Positions 8,345 to 15,789 of a DNA stretch of 16,322 bases are shown piece after piece. Under the pieces are notes generated by a model. The model was not told the origin of the DNA, did no database searches, and worked only from the letters and a program-made list of their open reading frames with translations. Each line of letters starts with the position of its first letter. Within the stretch, counting starts at the first letter, position 1. The DNA is from an uncultured Clostridia bacterium (GTDB taxonomy: Bacteria > Bacillota > Clostridia > Oscillospirales > Ruminococcaceae). The position numbers were made by a program, and so were the translations under genes. Location: the NCBI GenBank assembly GCA_946613705.1, contig CAMOFU010000022.1:1-16322 (forward strand). The letters run 5' to 3'.

Positions 8345-8384
8345 AAAGCCCTCCCGCAGTCGCAGTACGGCTGTGGAGGGCTTT
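8345..8384 (-). terminator. Intrinsic terminator after tpa (end of operon 1)
   Basis: A perfect 10-bp stem (AAAGCCCTCC with GGAGGGCTTT, 8345-8354 and 8375-8384) begins 7 bp after the tpa stop codon. On the minus strand the stem ends in TTT and is followed by GCTTTATA, a moderate T-tract. It separates operon 1 from the tauC promoter. Confidence 0.85.
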
Positions 8385-8391
8385 ATTGTTT

Positions 8392-9726
8392 TCAGATCAG
8401 TTCATTGTCAACTATCGTGAGCACCTCATCAAGTATAGCAAATGCATCTCTCAGCTGCTGCTCTGTAATTATCAGCGGCGGAGTTATGTTGATGTTGTTC
8501 TCTCTGCCGAAGGCTGCAAATCCGCGCTCCTTCAGCATTCCCTGTATGCGGGACATGGTCTTGTTCTCGTCGTAGCCGTAGGGAACGAGGGGTATTTTTT
8601 TATCCCTGTCCTTCATCAGCTCCACCGCGCCGAACAGACCGATGTATCTGACATCGCCCACAGACCTGTGCTTTGCCTTCTGCTCCTCAAGCAGCTCACC
8701 GAACACCTTGCCGACCTCGTTTACATGATCTAAGATGTTGTTGTCAAGATAGTAGTTCACGCAGGCGAGCCCCGCAGCGCAGGCGAGGGTGTGCCCGCTG
8801 TAGGTAAGGCCGTAGAGGAAGGTCTTGTCCTTGAAATATTCCGCGATCTGCTTGCTGATGACGATCCCGCCCAGCTGAACGTAGCCGCAGGTAACGCCCT
8901 TGGCAAATGAGATTATATCGGGCTTTATGCCCCAGTGCTCGAAGGAGAAGATCTTTCCCGTTCTGCCGAAGCCTGCCATTACCTCATCGCAGATGAGCAA
9001 AATGCCGTATTTGTCGCAGAGCGCCCTAAGCCCCTGCAAATAGCCGTCAGGCGGTATAATAACACCGTTCGCGCCCGTGATCGACTCAACCTCTATCGCA
9101 GCGATCTGATCGGGGCCTTCATACTGTATCTGCTCCTCCAGCAGACCGAGATAGTAGGCGCTTGCTTCGGCATCGGACCTGAAATCTATGCTCGAGCGGT
9201 AGACATAGGGGTCGAAGAATTTCAGGAAGCCGTTGGCAGCGGGACGCTCCAGTGCAAAGCGCCTCGGGTCACCCGAAAGATTTCCCGAGCCAAGCGTTGA
9301 GCCGTGATAGGAGCGGTATCTTGAAAGCACCTTGCTCCTGCCCGTAAATGTCCTTGCCGCATAGATAGCCGCCTCGTTGGCATCAGAGCCGCCGCAGGTA
9401 AAAAACACCTTGCCCATGTTGTCGGGAGCAAGCCCGATGATCTTCTTTGCCAGCTCTGCACGGGGACCCGAGGCATATGCGGGGGCGATGTAGGGCAATA
9501 TCTCTATCTGCTTCTTCACAGCCTCGATGATATCCCTGTTGCCGTAGCCTAAGTTGACGTTCGCCAGCTGCGAGGACATATCGTAGTATCTCTTTCCGTT
9601 GTAATCCCAGAAAAATATACCGTCCGCACGCTCAACGGGAATGGCATTTACCGTTCCCGTCAGCCACGGGTGCTGATTGTACTCACGGTCATATTCAAGT
9701 ACCTGCTCTCTTGTTAGTTCCGACAT
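8392..9726 (-). CDS. tpa: Taurine:pyruvate aminotransferase (class III, PLP)
   Basis: The predicted reaction is taurine + pyruvate to sulfoacetaldehyde + alanine. The protein has 444 residues. Class III aminotransferase motifs are FTCGGSDANEAAIYAAR (109-125), SYHGSTLGSGNLSGDPRR (139-156), ICDEVMAGFGRTGK (245-258) with the cofactor aspartate D247, and SFAKGVTCG with the PLP lysine near K276. Length and motifs fit Tpa but also other omega-amino-acid:pyruvate aminotransferases; the specific call rests on the adjacent sulfoacetaldehyde reductase, isethionate lyase and TauABC genes. An ATG at 9777 is in frame, but the ATG at 9726 starts 1 bp after the sarD stop with an AAAGGAAG element upstream, so I use it. 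It is the last gene of operon 1, followed by a terminator. Alanine could be recycled to pyruvate by an alanine dehydrogenase, not seen here. Confidence 0.87.
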   Translation of the reverse strand: MSELTREQVLEYDREYNQHPWLTGTVNAIPVERADGIFFWDYNGKRYYDMSSQLANVNLGYGNRDIIEAVKKQIEILPYIAPAYASGPRAELAKKIIGLAPDNMGKVFFTCGGSDANEAAIYAARTFTGRSKVLSRYRSYHGSTLGSGNLSGDPRRFALERPAANGFLKFFDPYVYRSSIDFRSDAEASAYYLGLLEEQIQYEGPDQIAAIEVESITGANGVIIPPDGYLQGLRALCDKYGILLICDEVMAGFGRTGKIFSFEHWGIKPDIISFAKGVTCGYVQLGGIVISKQIAEYFKDKTFLYGLTYSGHTLACAAGLACVNYYLDNNILDHVNEVGKVFGELLEEQKAKHRSVGDVRYIGLFGAVELMKDRDKKIPLVPYGYDENKTMSRIQGMLKERGFAAFGRENNINITPPLIITEQQLRDAFAILDEVLTIVDNELI

Positions 9727-9727
9727 T

Positions 9728-10831
9728 TCAATTACTTCCTTTCGATAGCTTTGTATACAGCTCATAGAGTATATCATCTGTGATCTCTATGGGGTTGTTT
9801 GCAAGATTAGGGTGACGGCTCTTATTTACAAGTATGCCGATGTCTTCCGCTGTCTGCACAAGGTCAGAAAGATCGCAACGCAGACCTGTGCTTTTTTTCA
9901 GCGCATGGATATGCTCGGCAAAAAGCTCCGCATTGCCGAAGCCGAGCAGACGCGATAACTGCTGCGTCCTCGGGTCGGCAGAATTCACTCGCACAAAAAA
10001 GTCCAGCGTCAGTCCGCAGGCTTCGCCGTGAGGTATCCCGTAAATGCCCGTCAGCGGAAATGAGCAGGCGTGGGGGGCGGTCGTCTTCGGGAGCGTAAAG
10101 GCAAGCCCCGCCATGACCGATGCCTCGGCAAGCCTTTCTCTTGCCTCGATATCATCGGGTGCTGAGAAGGCTCTCGGAAGATGATCGAGCACCAGCCTTG
10201 CCGCGTGAACTGCTATGGCATCGCATATCGGCTGATGACCGCGGCTCCAATAGCCCTCGACCGCGTGACAGAGCACATCTATGCCTGTAGATGCCGTAAC
10301 TCCCGGCGGAACAGTAAGTGTCAGCTCCGGGTCGATGACTGCCGCTTTTGGATAAAAGCTCTCGGAATTTATCGGGCATTTCTTCCCCGTGCTTCGGTCC
10401 GTGAGTACAGAAACACAGGTCACCTCGCTGCCTGTTCCTGCCGTTGTCGGCAGCGCTATGACAGGCAGATGCTCCTTTGGCACTGCCTTTCCCGTGCCGT
10501 GGTATTCGCTTATCTTTTCTGCTCTGACCGATGCAGCCTTTGCAAGATCAATGGCGCTCCCGCCGCCGACGGCAGCGATAACGTCAGCACCTTTCTCCCG
10601 CAGGAGAGCCGCACAGCGATCGACCTCGGCAACATCGGGGTTGGGCGAGATGTCCGAATAAACAAGCTCTGTCCCGCAAAGCTCCCCGAGCCTTTTTTCA
10701 AGAGCCGAGCCCGCAAAGAAGCTGTCAACAACAAGAGCGGGCCTTCTGTATCCTTTAATGAGATCGGAAAGGACCTCTGTTTTTTTTCTGCCGAAATATA
10801 TATCGACAGGCTGTGTGTATGACCAATCCAT
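9728..10831 (-). CDS. sarD: Iron-type alcohol dehydrogenase, probable sulfoacetaldehyde reductase
   Basis: The probable reaction is NADH-dependent reduction of sulfoacetaldehyde to isethionate, giving the substrate of IslA and reoxidising NADH. The 367-residue protein is a group III (iron-dependent) alcohol dehydrogenase: nucleotide-binding GGGSAIDLAK (89-98), LPTTAGTGSEVT (127-138), and metal ligands D185 and H189 (GIDVLCHAVE), H254 and H268 (H-x13-H in PHACSFPLTGIYGIPHGEA). This family covers many alcohols, so the substrate is inferred from its place between taurine aminotransferase and isethionate lyase, the arrangement known for Bilophila SarD. The start at 10831 is 9 bp after the regulator stop, with GAGG 7 nt upstream. 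Confidence 0.83.
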   Translation of the reverse strand: MDWSYTQPVDIYFGRKKTEVLSDLIKGYRRPALVVDSFFAGSALEKRLGELCGTELVYSDISPNPDVAEVDRCAALLREKGADVIAAVGGGSAIDLAKAASVRAEKISEYHGTGKAVPKEHLPVIALPTTAGTGSEVTCVSVLTDRSTGKKCPINSESFYPKAAVIDPELTLTVPPGVTASTGIDVLCHAVEGYWSRGHQPICDAIAVHAARLVLDHLPRAFSAPDDIEARERLAEASVMAGLAFTLPKTTAPHACSFPLTGIYGIPHGEACGLTLDFFVRVNSADPRTQQLSRLLGFGNAELFAEHIHALKKSTGLRCDLSDLVQTAEDIGILVNKSRHPNLANNPIEITDDILYELYTKLSKGSN

Positions 10832-10840
10832 AGTATGACC

Positions 10841-11818
10841 TCATATCTGAAAATCGTAATCGTTCGGCAGGCGGAACATCGACGGCGTGACACCGTATTT
10901 CGCGCGGAACAGCTTTGAGAAATAGCTGTTATCCCGATAGTCCAGCCTTGATGCGATCTCTGTTACCCCAAGCTTTGTATCCAGAAGAAGAAATGCTGCC
11001 CGTTTGAGCTTTACGGAGTTGATGTAATCAACGAATCTTATTCCTGTCTGCGCGGGAAAGACCGTGCTCAGATAGGTGCTGTTTATATGCAGCTCCGCCG
11101 AAAGTGTTTTCTGCCGAAGGTCTTCATCGGGATAAAAAAGTATCCTGTCAAACAGCTCATCAAGCTGACTCGAATGGCGGGGATAAAGCTCGCAGAATTC
11201 CGAGAAAAGCGTCATTATCATCGCAGGGATATCCTCGTTATCCGCAGCAGTGCGGTATATACGGTCGTTGATGTAAAGATCCAGCCACGGATATTTTGCG
11301 AACACCTCATCCACCACGATGGAAAAGACCTCTCTGCCCTTGTCGCTGCTGTGTCCGCTTCCTGTCCTGAATTCGCGGGAGTATCCCGAGATGAAATCAT
11401 AGATCGCGTCGCTGCGTTCATCAAAAAAAGCACCGATGCGCTCGGCAATGCTCCGCGGGGTAATGCTGCTGCCTGATATCTCTCCGCGAAGCCTTATCAA
11501 AGCCTCTGCAAGTGTTCCCGCCTCGGATATCTCAGTGATGTAATCATAGGCGCGCAGTATCATTCCCTGACGTGCCGCCTCAAACGAGGGCTCGCTGCTG
11601 TAAAGGATCACCGCAGGCAGATGCTCGCTTTTCACCGTCCTCAACAGTGTCAGACCTGCCTCAGCACCCGCGATTATCAGATCAAAGCCCTCATAGCTCA
11701 TAATAAGCTGCCTGGAGAAGGCCGTGATCTCAAAGCCGCTGCTGTCTCCCCAGATCGAAAGTGCAGAAAGCTTCTCCGCAGCGCCGCTGTCAAGTGCCAG
11801 AAGCAATACCTTGTGCAT
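10841..11818 (-). CDS. AraC-family regulator with a degenerate receiver-like N-terminal domain
   Basis: Likely transcription factor of the taurine module, 325 residues. The C-terminal 100 residues are an AraC-type double helix-turn-helix (INSTYLSTVFPAQTGIRFVDYINS, then LGVTEIASRLDYRDNSYFSKLFRAKYGVTPSMFR, about 245-315). The N-terminal 115 residues have the layout of a YesN-type response regulator receiver (MHKVLLLALD, GFDLIIAG, PAVILYSS, AYDYITE), but the acidic pair, the phospho-acceptor aspartate (G51 in alignment) and the conserved lysine (E96) are absent. It may therefore respond to a ligand or partner, not to phosphorylation. The middle (about 120-230) matches nothing I recognise. An ATG at 11842 is in frame, but the ATG at 11818 sits 7 nt after AGGAGG and is preferred. 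Lying inside operon 1, it would be auto-regulated. Confidence 0.85.
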   Translation of the reverse strand: MHKVLLLALDSGAAEKLSALSIWGDSSGFEITAFSRQLIMSYEGFDLIIAGAEAGLTLLRTVKSEHLPAVILYSSEPSFEAARQGMILRAYDYITEISEAGTLAEALIRLRGEISGSSITPRSIAERIGAFFDERSDAIYDFISGYSREFRTGSGHSSDKGREVFSIVVDEVFAKYPWLDLYINDRIYRTAADNEDIPAMIMTLFSEFCELYPRHSSQLDELFDRILFYPDEDLRQKTLSAELHINSTYLSTVFPAQTGIRFVDYINSVKLKRAAFLLLDTKLGVTEIASRLDYRDNSYFSKLFRAKYGVTPSMFRLPNDYDFQI

Positions 11819-11838
11819 ACAGTCTCCTCCTTTTTTAT

Positions 11839-12693
11839 TCAAAGTGTAAGTTGTTTCAGCTTTTCAAAAAGCTCACTGTCGAGCTTATCGGGAATGGCTG
11901 CATATTCTCTGCCCAGCAGCCTGTATTTTCCCACTCCGAAGCGGTGATAGGGCAGCAGCTCATAGCTGTAATTCTCCCTGCCGGACAGAAGCCCTGCTAT
12001 TGCCCTTATATCCTCTTCGTTATCGTTGACTGTCGGTATCACGGGTGTTCTTATCCGCTTGCGGAGCTTGGGAAATTCTGCAAACAGCATTTCAAGATTA
12101 TCAAGTATCTGCCTGTTGGAGCAGCCTGTGTATCTTCTGTGCCGTTCCTCGTCTATGAGCTTGATATCGAACATGATATGATCGAGCAGCCCTGCCGCCC
12201 GGCGCAGCACCTCTTTGCTGCACTGCCCGCAGGTCTCGGCCGCAGTATTGATATGCCGCCGTTTAGCCTCCCGCAGCAGCTCAATGGCAAACTCTCCCTG
12301 CATGAAAGGCTCTCCGCCTGAAAGAGTCAGCCCGCCGTCCTCGCCGTAAAAAACGCTCTCGGCCTCGACTCTGTCAATTATCTCACCGACAGTCATTTCT
12401 CTGCCGTAGACCCCCAGTGCGCCGCAGGGGCAAATGCTCTCAAAGCTCTTTGTCTCGCCGTCAAAGGCAGCAGGGTCAAAGCGTGATATATCTGTAAGCT
12501 TCGCACAGAATGAACAGCCCTTTCCGCTGATGCATTTTTCACGGTCGAACCACACCTGCGGACTTATGCTCTGTGACTCGGGGTTTGCACACCATTCACA
12601 TCGCATAGGGCAGCCCTTCAGGAAAACCACAGTGCGTATCCCGGGGCCGTCATGCAGGGAATACGGCTGTATATTGAAGACCGTTCCCGTCAT
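11839..12693 (-). CDS. islB: Radical-SAM activase of isethionate sulfite-lyase
   Basis: The enzyme reductively cleaves S-adenosylmethionine and abstracts hydrogen from the active-site glycine of IslA, generating the glycyl radical. It has 284 residues. The radical-SAM cluster motif CPMRCEWC is at 28-35 behind [16 protein letters not shown], a typical glycyl-radical-activase start; the SAM-binding GGE is near 126-128. A ferredoxin-like insert follows with C54, C60, C63, C88 and C90, sparser than the usual two CxxCxxCxxxC sets, so perhaps one extra Fe-S cluster. A longer frame opens at 12882 inside islA, but conserved sequence begins only at the ATG 12693. That ATG overlaps the islA stop by 4 bp (ATGA, 12690-12693), implying translational coupling of enzyme and activator. 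Substrate specificity is inferred from islA. Confidence 0.92.
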   Translation of the reverse strand: MTGTVFNIQPYSLHDGPGIRTVVFLKGCPMRCEWCANPESQSISPQVWFDREKCISGKGCSFCAKLTDISRFDPAAFDGETKSFESICPCGALGVYGREMTVGEIIDRVEAESVFYGEDGGLTLSGGEPFMQGEFAIELLREAKRRHINTAAETCGQCSKEVLRRAAGLLDHIMFDIKLIDEERHRRYTGCSNRQILDNLEMLFAEFPKLRKRIRTPVIPTVNDNEEDIRAIAGLLSGRENYSYELLPYHRFGVGKYRLLGREYAAIPDKLDSELFEKLKQLTL

Positions 12694-15161
12694 ACGGCTG
12701 TATGCTCTGTGCGTGATATTATATCGTCCTGCAAGTCCTTTGACAGCTCGCAGAAATATGCGCTGTAGCCCGCAACACGCACCAGCAGGCTGCGGTAGGA
12801 ATCGGGGTCCTGCTGCGCCTTTATCAGCGTTTCGCGGTTGATGACATTGAACTGCAAATGCCAGAGCCTGAGATCTCTCCACGCTCTGATGAAGTCAACA
12901 AGCTTTTCCGTGCCCTCCTCTCCGCTGACGCACTGCGGGCTCAGCTTGATGTTCAAAAGCCTTGCTGCACGGTCGCGGTGGTCGTAGTTCTTTGTGGCAT
13001 AGTTGGAGAGCAGTACAGCTGTCGGGCCGTTCCTGTCAGCGCCCTGAGATGCCGACGAGCCGTCCGAAAGGGGCTTGTAGGCGTGTCTGCCGTTGGGTGT
13101 AGCCGAGACCACCTTGCCGAAGGGCACATTAGAGGTGAACGGAACATATCTCAGATCAAGATGGACCTCAAGCTCCTTAGAGTATTTCTTGGTAAACTCT
13201 AAAAGCTCTCGGTCAAGCAGCCTGCCTATCTCGTCGGCATAACCGTCATTGTTTCCGTAAGCAGGGGCGCTCTGCAAGAGCTGCCTTATCGGCTCATAGC
13301 CCTCGAAATCATTTTCCATAGCCTTTTTCAGCTCGGCAAAGGTGATCCGCTTATCCTCAAACACCAGCTTCTTTATCGCTGCAAGCGAATCCACGACTGT
13401 GCCGTAGCCGATGAACTCAAAGTAACCGAGGTCGATACCGCCCTCTATCTTTGGCGAGTGGATATCCTTCTGCTGCTCCATGCAAAGCCTGTGCAGCGAC
13501 GACCCCAGCGGAGATGCAAAATGCTCCGCACGCAGACGGATTATTTCGTGCTGCTGGATAAATGCGTGCTTCATGAAGTTCTTCTGCTGCCTGAGATAAG
13601 CGGCAAGGAACTCATCAAAGCTTTCAAAGCTCTCGGCCTCGCCTGTGCGAAGTCCTATCACCTCGCTGCCGTATTTCAGCATACGTCCGTTATATATCGT
13701 CATCTCAAGTGCCGCCGCAAAGTTTATGTAGGCACAGGGAGATGTGAAGGTGTCGCGGTTGGGCATCCTGCACTCTGCACAGCCCGAAACACTGTAATCA
13801 TATGCCTCCTCAAACTGCGCTCCCTTTGCAAGCAGGAGCGGTATCACCTCTTCATCGTTTATCAGCTTCGGGAAGCCCGAGCCGTCCTTGATAGTCTCTG
13901 CGACCTCGTAAAGATAACGCTTCGGCGAGCGCTGATGCACTCTTGCCGCAAGGTCGGGATAATTGAGCGGGAACTCTCTCTTCGAGCGCAGGAGAATATA
14001 GGTCAGCTCGTTGACAGCGTCCCTGCCGTCGGGAGTCTGACCGCCGATAGTAACAGCCTCCCAGTGAGCATAGCCCTCGTTGAAGGCTCCGCCCGCCTTT
14101 GAAAGATAAAGGTCGATGTATTGCGCCATAGACACCCAGACACACTCCAGCAGCTCTTCGGCTCTGTCCTCATCAATAAGCCCCTTTTCCTTGTCCGCCT
14201 TGTAATAGGGATAAAGGTACTGATCCATTCTGCCGTTGGAGATTATAGTGCCTGTCTTCTGCTCGATGCGTGAAAACAGCTGTATGAACCACTGGCTCTG
14301 AACGGCTTCGTAAAAGCTATCTGCGGGCTCCGCGGGCACCTTGCGGCAGATGCGTGCAAGCTCGGTGAGTTCTGCGCGGCGCTTTTCATCACGCTCTTCA
14401 GCAGCCTTCTTCTCTGCAAGCTCCGCGTGCCTGTCTGCCCAGAGGATGATAGCATCTGCCGTGATAATGACCGCCTCTAAAAACGGCCTGCGCTCGGTAT
14501 TGTCTATGGGGCTGAATTCGTCAAGCGCCGCAAGCTTATCGAGAGCCTCGCGCCTGATGCCGTTGAAGCCGATACGCAGAGGCTTCTCATAATCATGCAC
14601 CCACTGTATCGACGAGCGAAAGGAAGCCGTTTCGTTGACTATGAACCGCGAGGAAAGCTCCGCATCGTTATTATAGGTATAGCGCCTTGTTTCCTCGGGA
14701 ATAGCCGCAGCAAGTGCCTCATGGAAGGTCTTCCCTTTCCAGTAGGGTGAGATCTCGGATATGATATACTGTGCGTCCTCATCGGTAATGTCAAAGGGAG
14801 AGCTGTCCCTTTCGGGAAGGCTCTTTATCATTTCATCAAGGAAGTCACCGTCCAGCTCGGGATAGAGTATGCCGTAGCGTCCCTCCCTGCCCGCTCTGCC
14901 CGCAATGAGCTGACCGTCGTCGATATAAACCGACGCATTTTCCGCATAATGATACAGCGCCTTTGCCCAGCGCAGCACAAGCGGCTGACCCTCTGTCTTT
15001 TTAAAGCTCTCGGTAAAGTATCTGCCCCGCTCTATATCAATAACAGGGCGCGTTCCCTGAAAGCCTGCAAGCAGCCTTCCCGCTCGCTTATCCGACGGTG
15101 CATGACTGTTTTTGATTCTTTCCTCCTGGGGTGATAACACCTTTTTCTCAGTGATCGGCAT
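12690..15161 (-). CDS. islA: Isethionate sulfite-lyase, glycyl radical enzyme
   Basis: The enzyme cleaves the C-S bond of isethionate to acetaldehyde and sulfite under anoxic conditions. Two starts are possible: ATG 15182 (830 residues) and ATG 15161 (823 residues). I prefer 15161, which has AAAGGAG 9 nt upstream; the earlier ATG would have this site inside its coding part. In 830-residue numbering the thiyl-radical cysteine is C468 and its partner E470 ([10 protein letters not shown]), and the glycyl radical G805 (RVAGYSAYF). The sulfonate-pocket set R189 and Q193 (FRSSIQW), W374 and R678 (DLRY) is present. As I recall the published IslA/IseG structures, these residues carry the same numbers there. 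The cysteine motif differs from choline lyase (GCVEP type) and pyruvate formate-lyase (adjacent cysteines). It is the first gene of operon 1 and overlaps its activase gene by 4 bp. Confidence 0.93.
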   Translation of the reverse strand: MPITEKKVLSPQEERIKNSHAPSDKRAGRLLAGFQGTRPVIDIERGRYFTESFKKTEGQPLVLRWAKALYHYAENASVYIDDGQLIAGRAGREGRYGILYPELDGDFLDEMIKSLPERDSSPFDITDEDAQYIISEISPYWKGKTFHEALAAAIPEETRRYTYNNDAELSSRFIVNETASFRSSIQWVHDYEKPLRIGFNGIRREALDKLAALDEFSPIDNTERRPFLEAVIITADAIILWADRHAELAEKKAAEERDEKRRAELTELARICRKVPAEPADSFYEAVQSQWFIQLFSRIEQKTGTIISNGRMDQYLYPYYKADKEKGLIDEDRAEELLECVWVSMAQYIDLYLSKAGGAFNEGYAHWEAVTIGGQTPDGRDAVNELTYILLRSKREFPLNYPDLAARVHQRSPKRYLYEVAETIKDGSGFPKLINDEEVIPLLLAKGAQFEEAYDYSVSGCAECRMPNRDTFTSPCAYINFAAALEMTIYNGRMLKYGSEVIGLRTGEAESFESFDEFLAAYLRQQKNFMKHAFIQQHEIIRLRAEHFASPLGSSLHRLCMEQQKDIHSPKIEGGIDLGYFEFIGYGTVVDSLAAIKKLVFEDKRITFAELKKAMENDFEGYEPIRQLLQSAPAYGNNDGYADEIGRLLDRELLEFTKKYSKELEVHLDLRYVPFTSNVPFGKVVSATPNGRHAYKPLSDGSSASQGADRNGPTAVLLSNYATKNYDHRDRAARLLNIKLSPQCVSGEEGTEKLVDFIRAWRDLRLWHLQFNVINRETLIKAQQDPDSYRSLLVRVAGYSAYFCELSKDLQDDIISRTEHTAV

Positions 15162-15214
15162 GACTGCACGCTCCTTTAACATATTAAACCTATATGAATA
15201 GTATGCTTTCGGTC

Positions 15215-15244
15215 TAAAAACAAGGACGGAGGTGTCTCCGTCCT
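15215..15244 (-). terminator. Promoter-proximal hairpin with T-run in the islA leader (possible attenuator or 5' stabiliser)
   Basis: On the minus strand a perfect 9-bp stem (AGGACGGAG / CTCCGTCCT, 15244-15236 and 15231-15223) with a 4-nt loop is followed by TGTTTTTA. This has all parts of an intrinsic terminator. It begins only about 4-5 nt after the predicted islA start point near 15248 and about 60 nt before the islA ATG. No upstream gene is close enough for it to be an ordinary gene-end terminator, unless the truncated lipoprotein ORF is counted. Function (attenuation or mRNA 5'-end protection) is inference. Confidence 0.65.
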
Positions 15245-15254
15245 CTTTCTATAT

Positions 15255-15283
15255 ATTATAATAGGCTGCCCACTGTTTGTCAA
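15255..15283 (-). promoter_or_regulatory. Consensus SigA promoter of islA operon
   Basis: On the minus strand a perfect TTGACA (15283-15278) is followed by 17 bp and a perfect TATAAT (15260-15255). The predicted start point is about 15248, giving an 87-nt leader to the preferred ATG. A fully consensus promoter would be constitutively strong, so control would have to come from repression or from the hairpin just downstream. Confidence 0.88.
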
Positions 15284-15295
15284 CTTAATACAGCC

Positions 15296-15315
15296 GAAAA
15301 ATTTTAAAATTTTTC
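15296..15315. promoter_or_regulatory. 20-bp perfect A/T palindrome upstream of the islA promoter
   Basis: GAAAAATTTT followed by AAAATTTTTC reads the same on both strands. It ends 12 bp upstream of the -35 of islA, at about -48 to -67 from the start point. It could be an operator, an UP element or a bent tract. A comparable GAAAA-led element lies at the same distance from the tauC promoter (8291-8310). Confidence 0.4.
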
Positions 15316-15442
15316 CATTGCTGCTTGTTTCGGACAATGTACTTTCCTTTGGATCATTGCTGTCGGGTTTCGTGTCACTCGCACAGGAAAAAAGAGTAAG
15401 GCTGACAAGCAGCGCTGCCAGTATGCCAAGAGCTTGTTCCAT

Positions 15443-15789
15443 TTTTGGATCCCTTCTTTATATTTACTTGATTATAGTTTTTATTGAAGTCTCTATTATT
15501 ATATATCAGCTGGTTTTTTATCTCTTGATATAGCCTCATTATACAACATCATGATGATCCCTGTTGAGCTTAGGATCGAAGAGAAAAGCGGCAAGATCTT
15601 TATCAACTCAGAAGAAAACTGTCGTGAAGTTGAATAGTGCGTTGATAAGTCCGATATAGATTATATTATCGATGCGTACCGTGATAATGGAAATATGATA
15701 CCGTTGAGATAAAGACCAATCATCTGATCAAATCAATCTGTCTTTTTCGTTATTATTATGATACGAAGATGTTCCGAGTATGCCGATGC
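15443..15789. other. AT-rich intergenic junction without an intact gene
   Basis: This 347-bp stretch is visibly richer in A and T than the flanking coding DNA. It has no intact gene, tRNA or convincing terminator. Its only coding trace is the interrupted small frame at 15551-15712. Together with the cut-off lipoprotein frame it looks like a recombination scar marking the upstream edge of the taurine module. No insertion-sequence ends or integrase are visible. Confidence 0.5.
15551..15712 (+). pseudogene. Decayed small ORF with an in-frame amber codon
   Basis: From ATG 15551 the frame reads MMIPVELRIEEKSGKIFINS and on to a TAG at 15635-15637, then continues as a protein-like CVDKSDIDYIIDAYRDNG and ends at TAA 15710-15712. 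Without the TAG it would be about 53 residues, acidic, of no family I recognise. No ribosome binding site precedes it. The amino-acid pattern on both sides of the stop suggests a once-coding fragment. It is the only plausible coding trace on the plus strand. Confidence 0.3.

Larger units (their letters stand above)
15176..15442 (-). pseudogene. Lipoprotein-like gene start running into the islA promoter (probable remnant)
   Basis: An 88-codon frame starts at 15442 behind an AAGGG element 8 nt upstream. Residues 5-19 are hydrophobic and end in a lipobox (TLFSC, C20), followed by a polar Ser/Asp/Pro linker up to about residue 43. After that the frame runs straight through the palindrome, the consensus islA promoter and the hairpin, and gives a low-complexity tail with no protein-like pattern. 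The N-terminus lacks the usual positive charge after Met (MEQA). The simplest reading is the 5' end of a lipoprotein gene truncated when the islA operon was joined here. A short genuine 88-residue lipoprotein cannot be excluded. Confidence 0.4.

Noticed and set aside
8212..8391. Small ORF or RNA gene between the two operons
   Set aside because: The space is fully accounted for by the terminator, the repeated A/T element and the promoter; no plausible coding frame was found.
11839..12882. 347-residue version of the activase starting at 12882
   Set aside because: The first 63 residues are islA read in another frame, and the family start ([16 protein letters not shown]) begins right after the ATG at 12693.
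12690..15161. Glycyl radical enzyme as choline trimethylamine-lyase, propanediol dehydratase or pyruvate formate-lyase
   Set aside because: The thiyl motif is [10 protein letters not shown] with the sulfonate-binding R/Q/R set; no microcompartment genes or choline/propanediol genes are near, and pyruvate formate-lyase has two adjacent cysteines.
15161..15283. Riboswitch in the islA leader
   Set aside because: The leader is only about 87 nt and contains one simple hairpin; no known aptamer pattern or alternative antiterminator pairing was found by eye.
15551..15712. Amber readthrough (pyrrolysine) gene
   Set aside because: No ribosome binding site, no known family and no pyrrolysine genes in view; decay is simpler.
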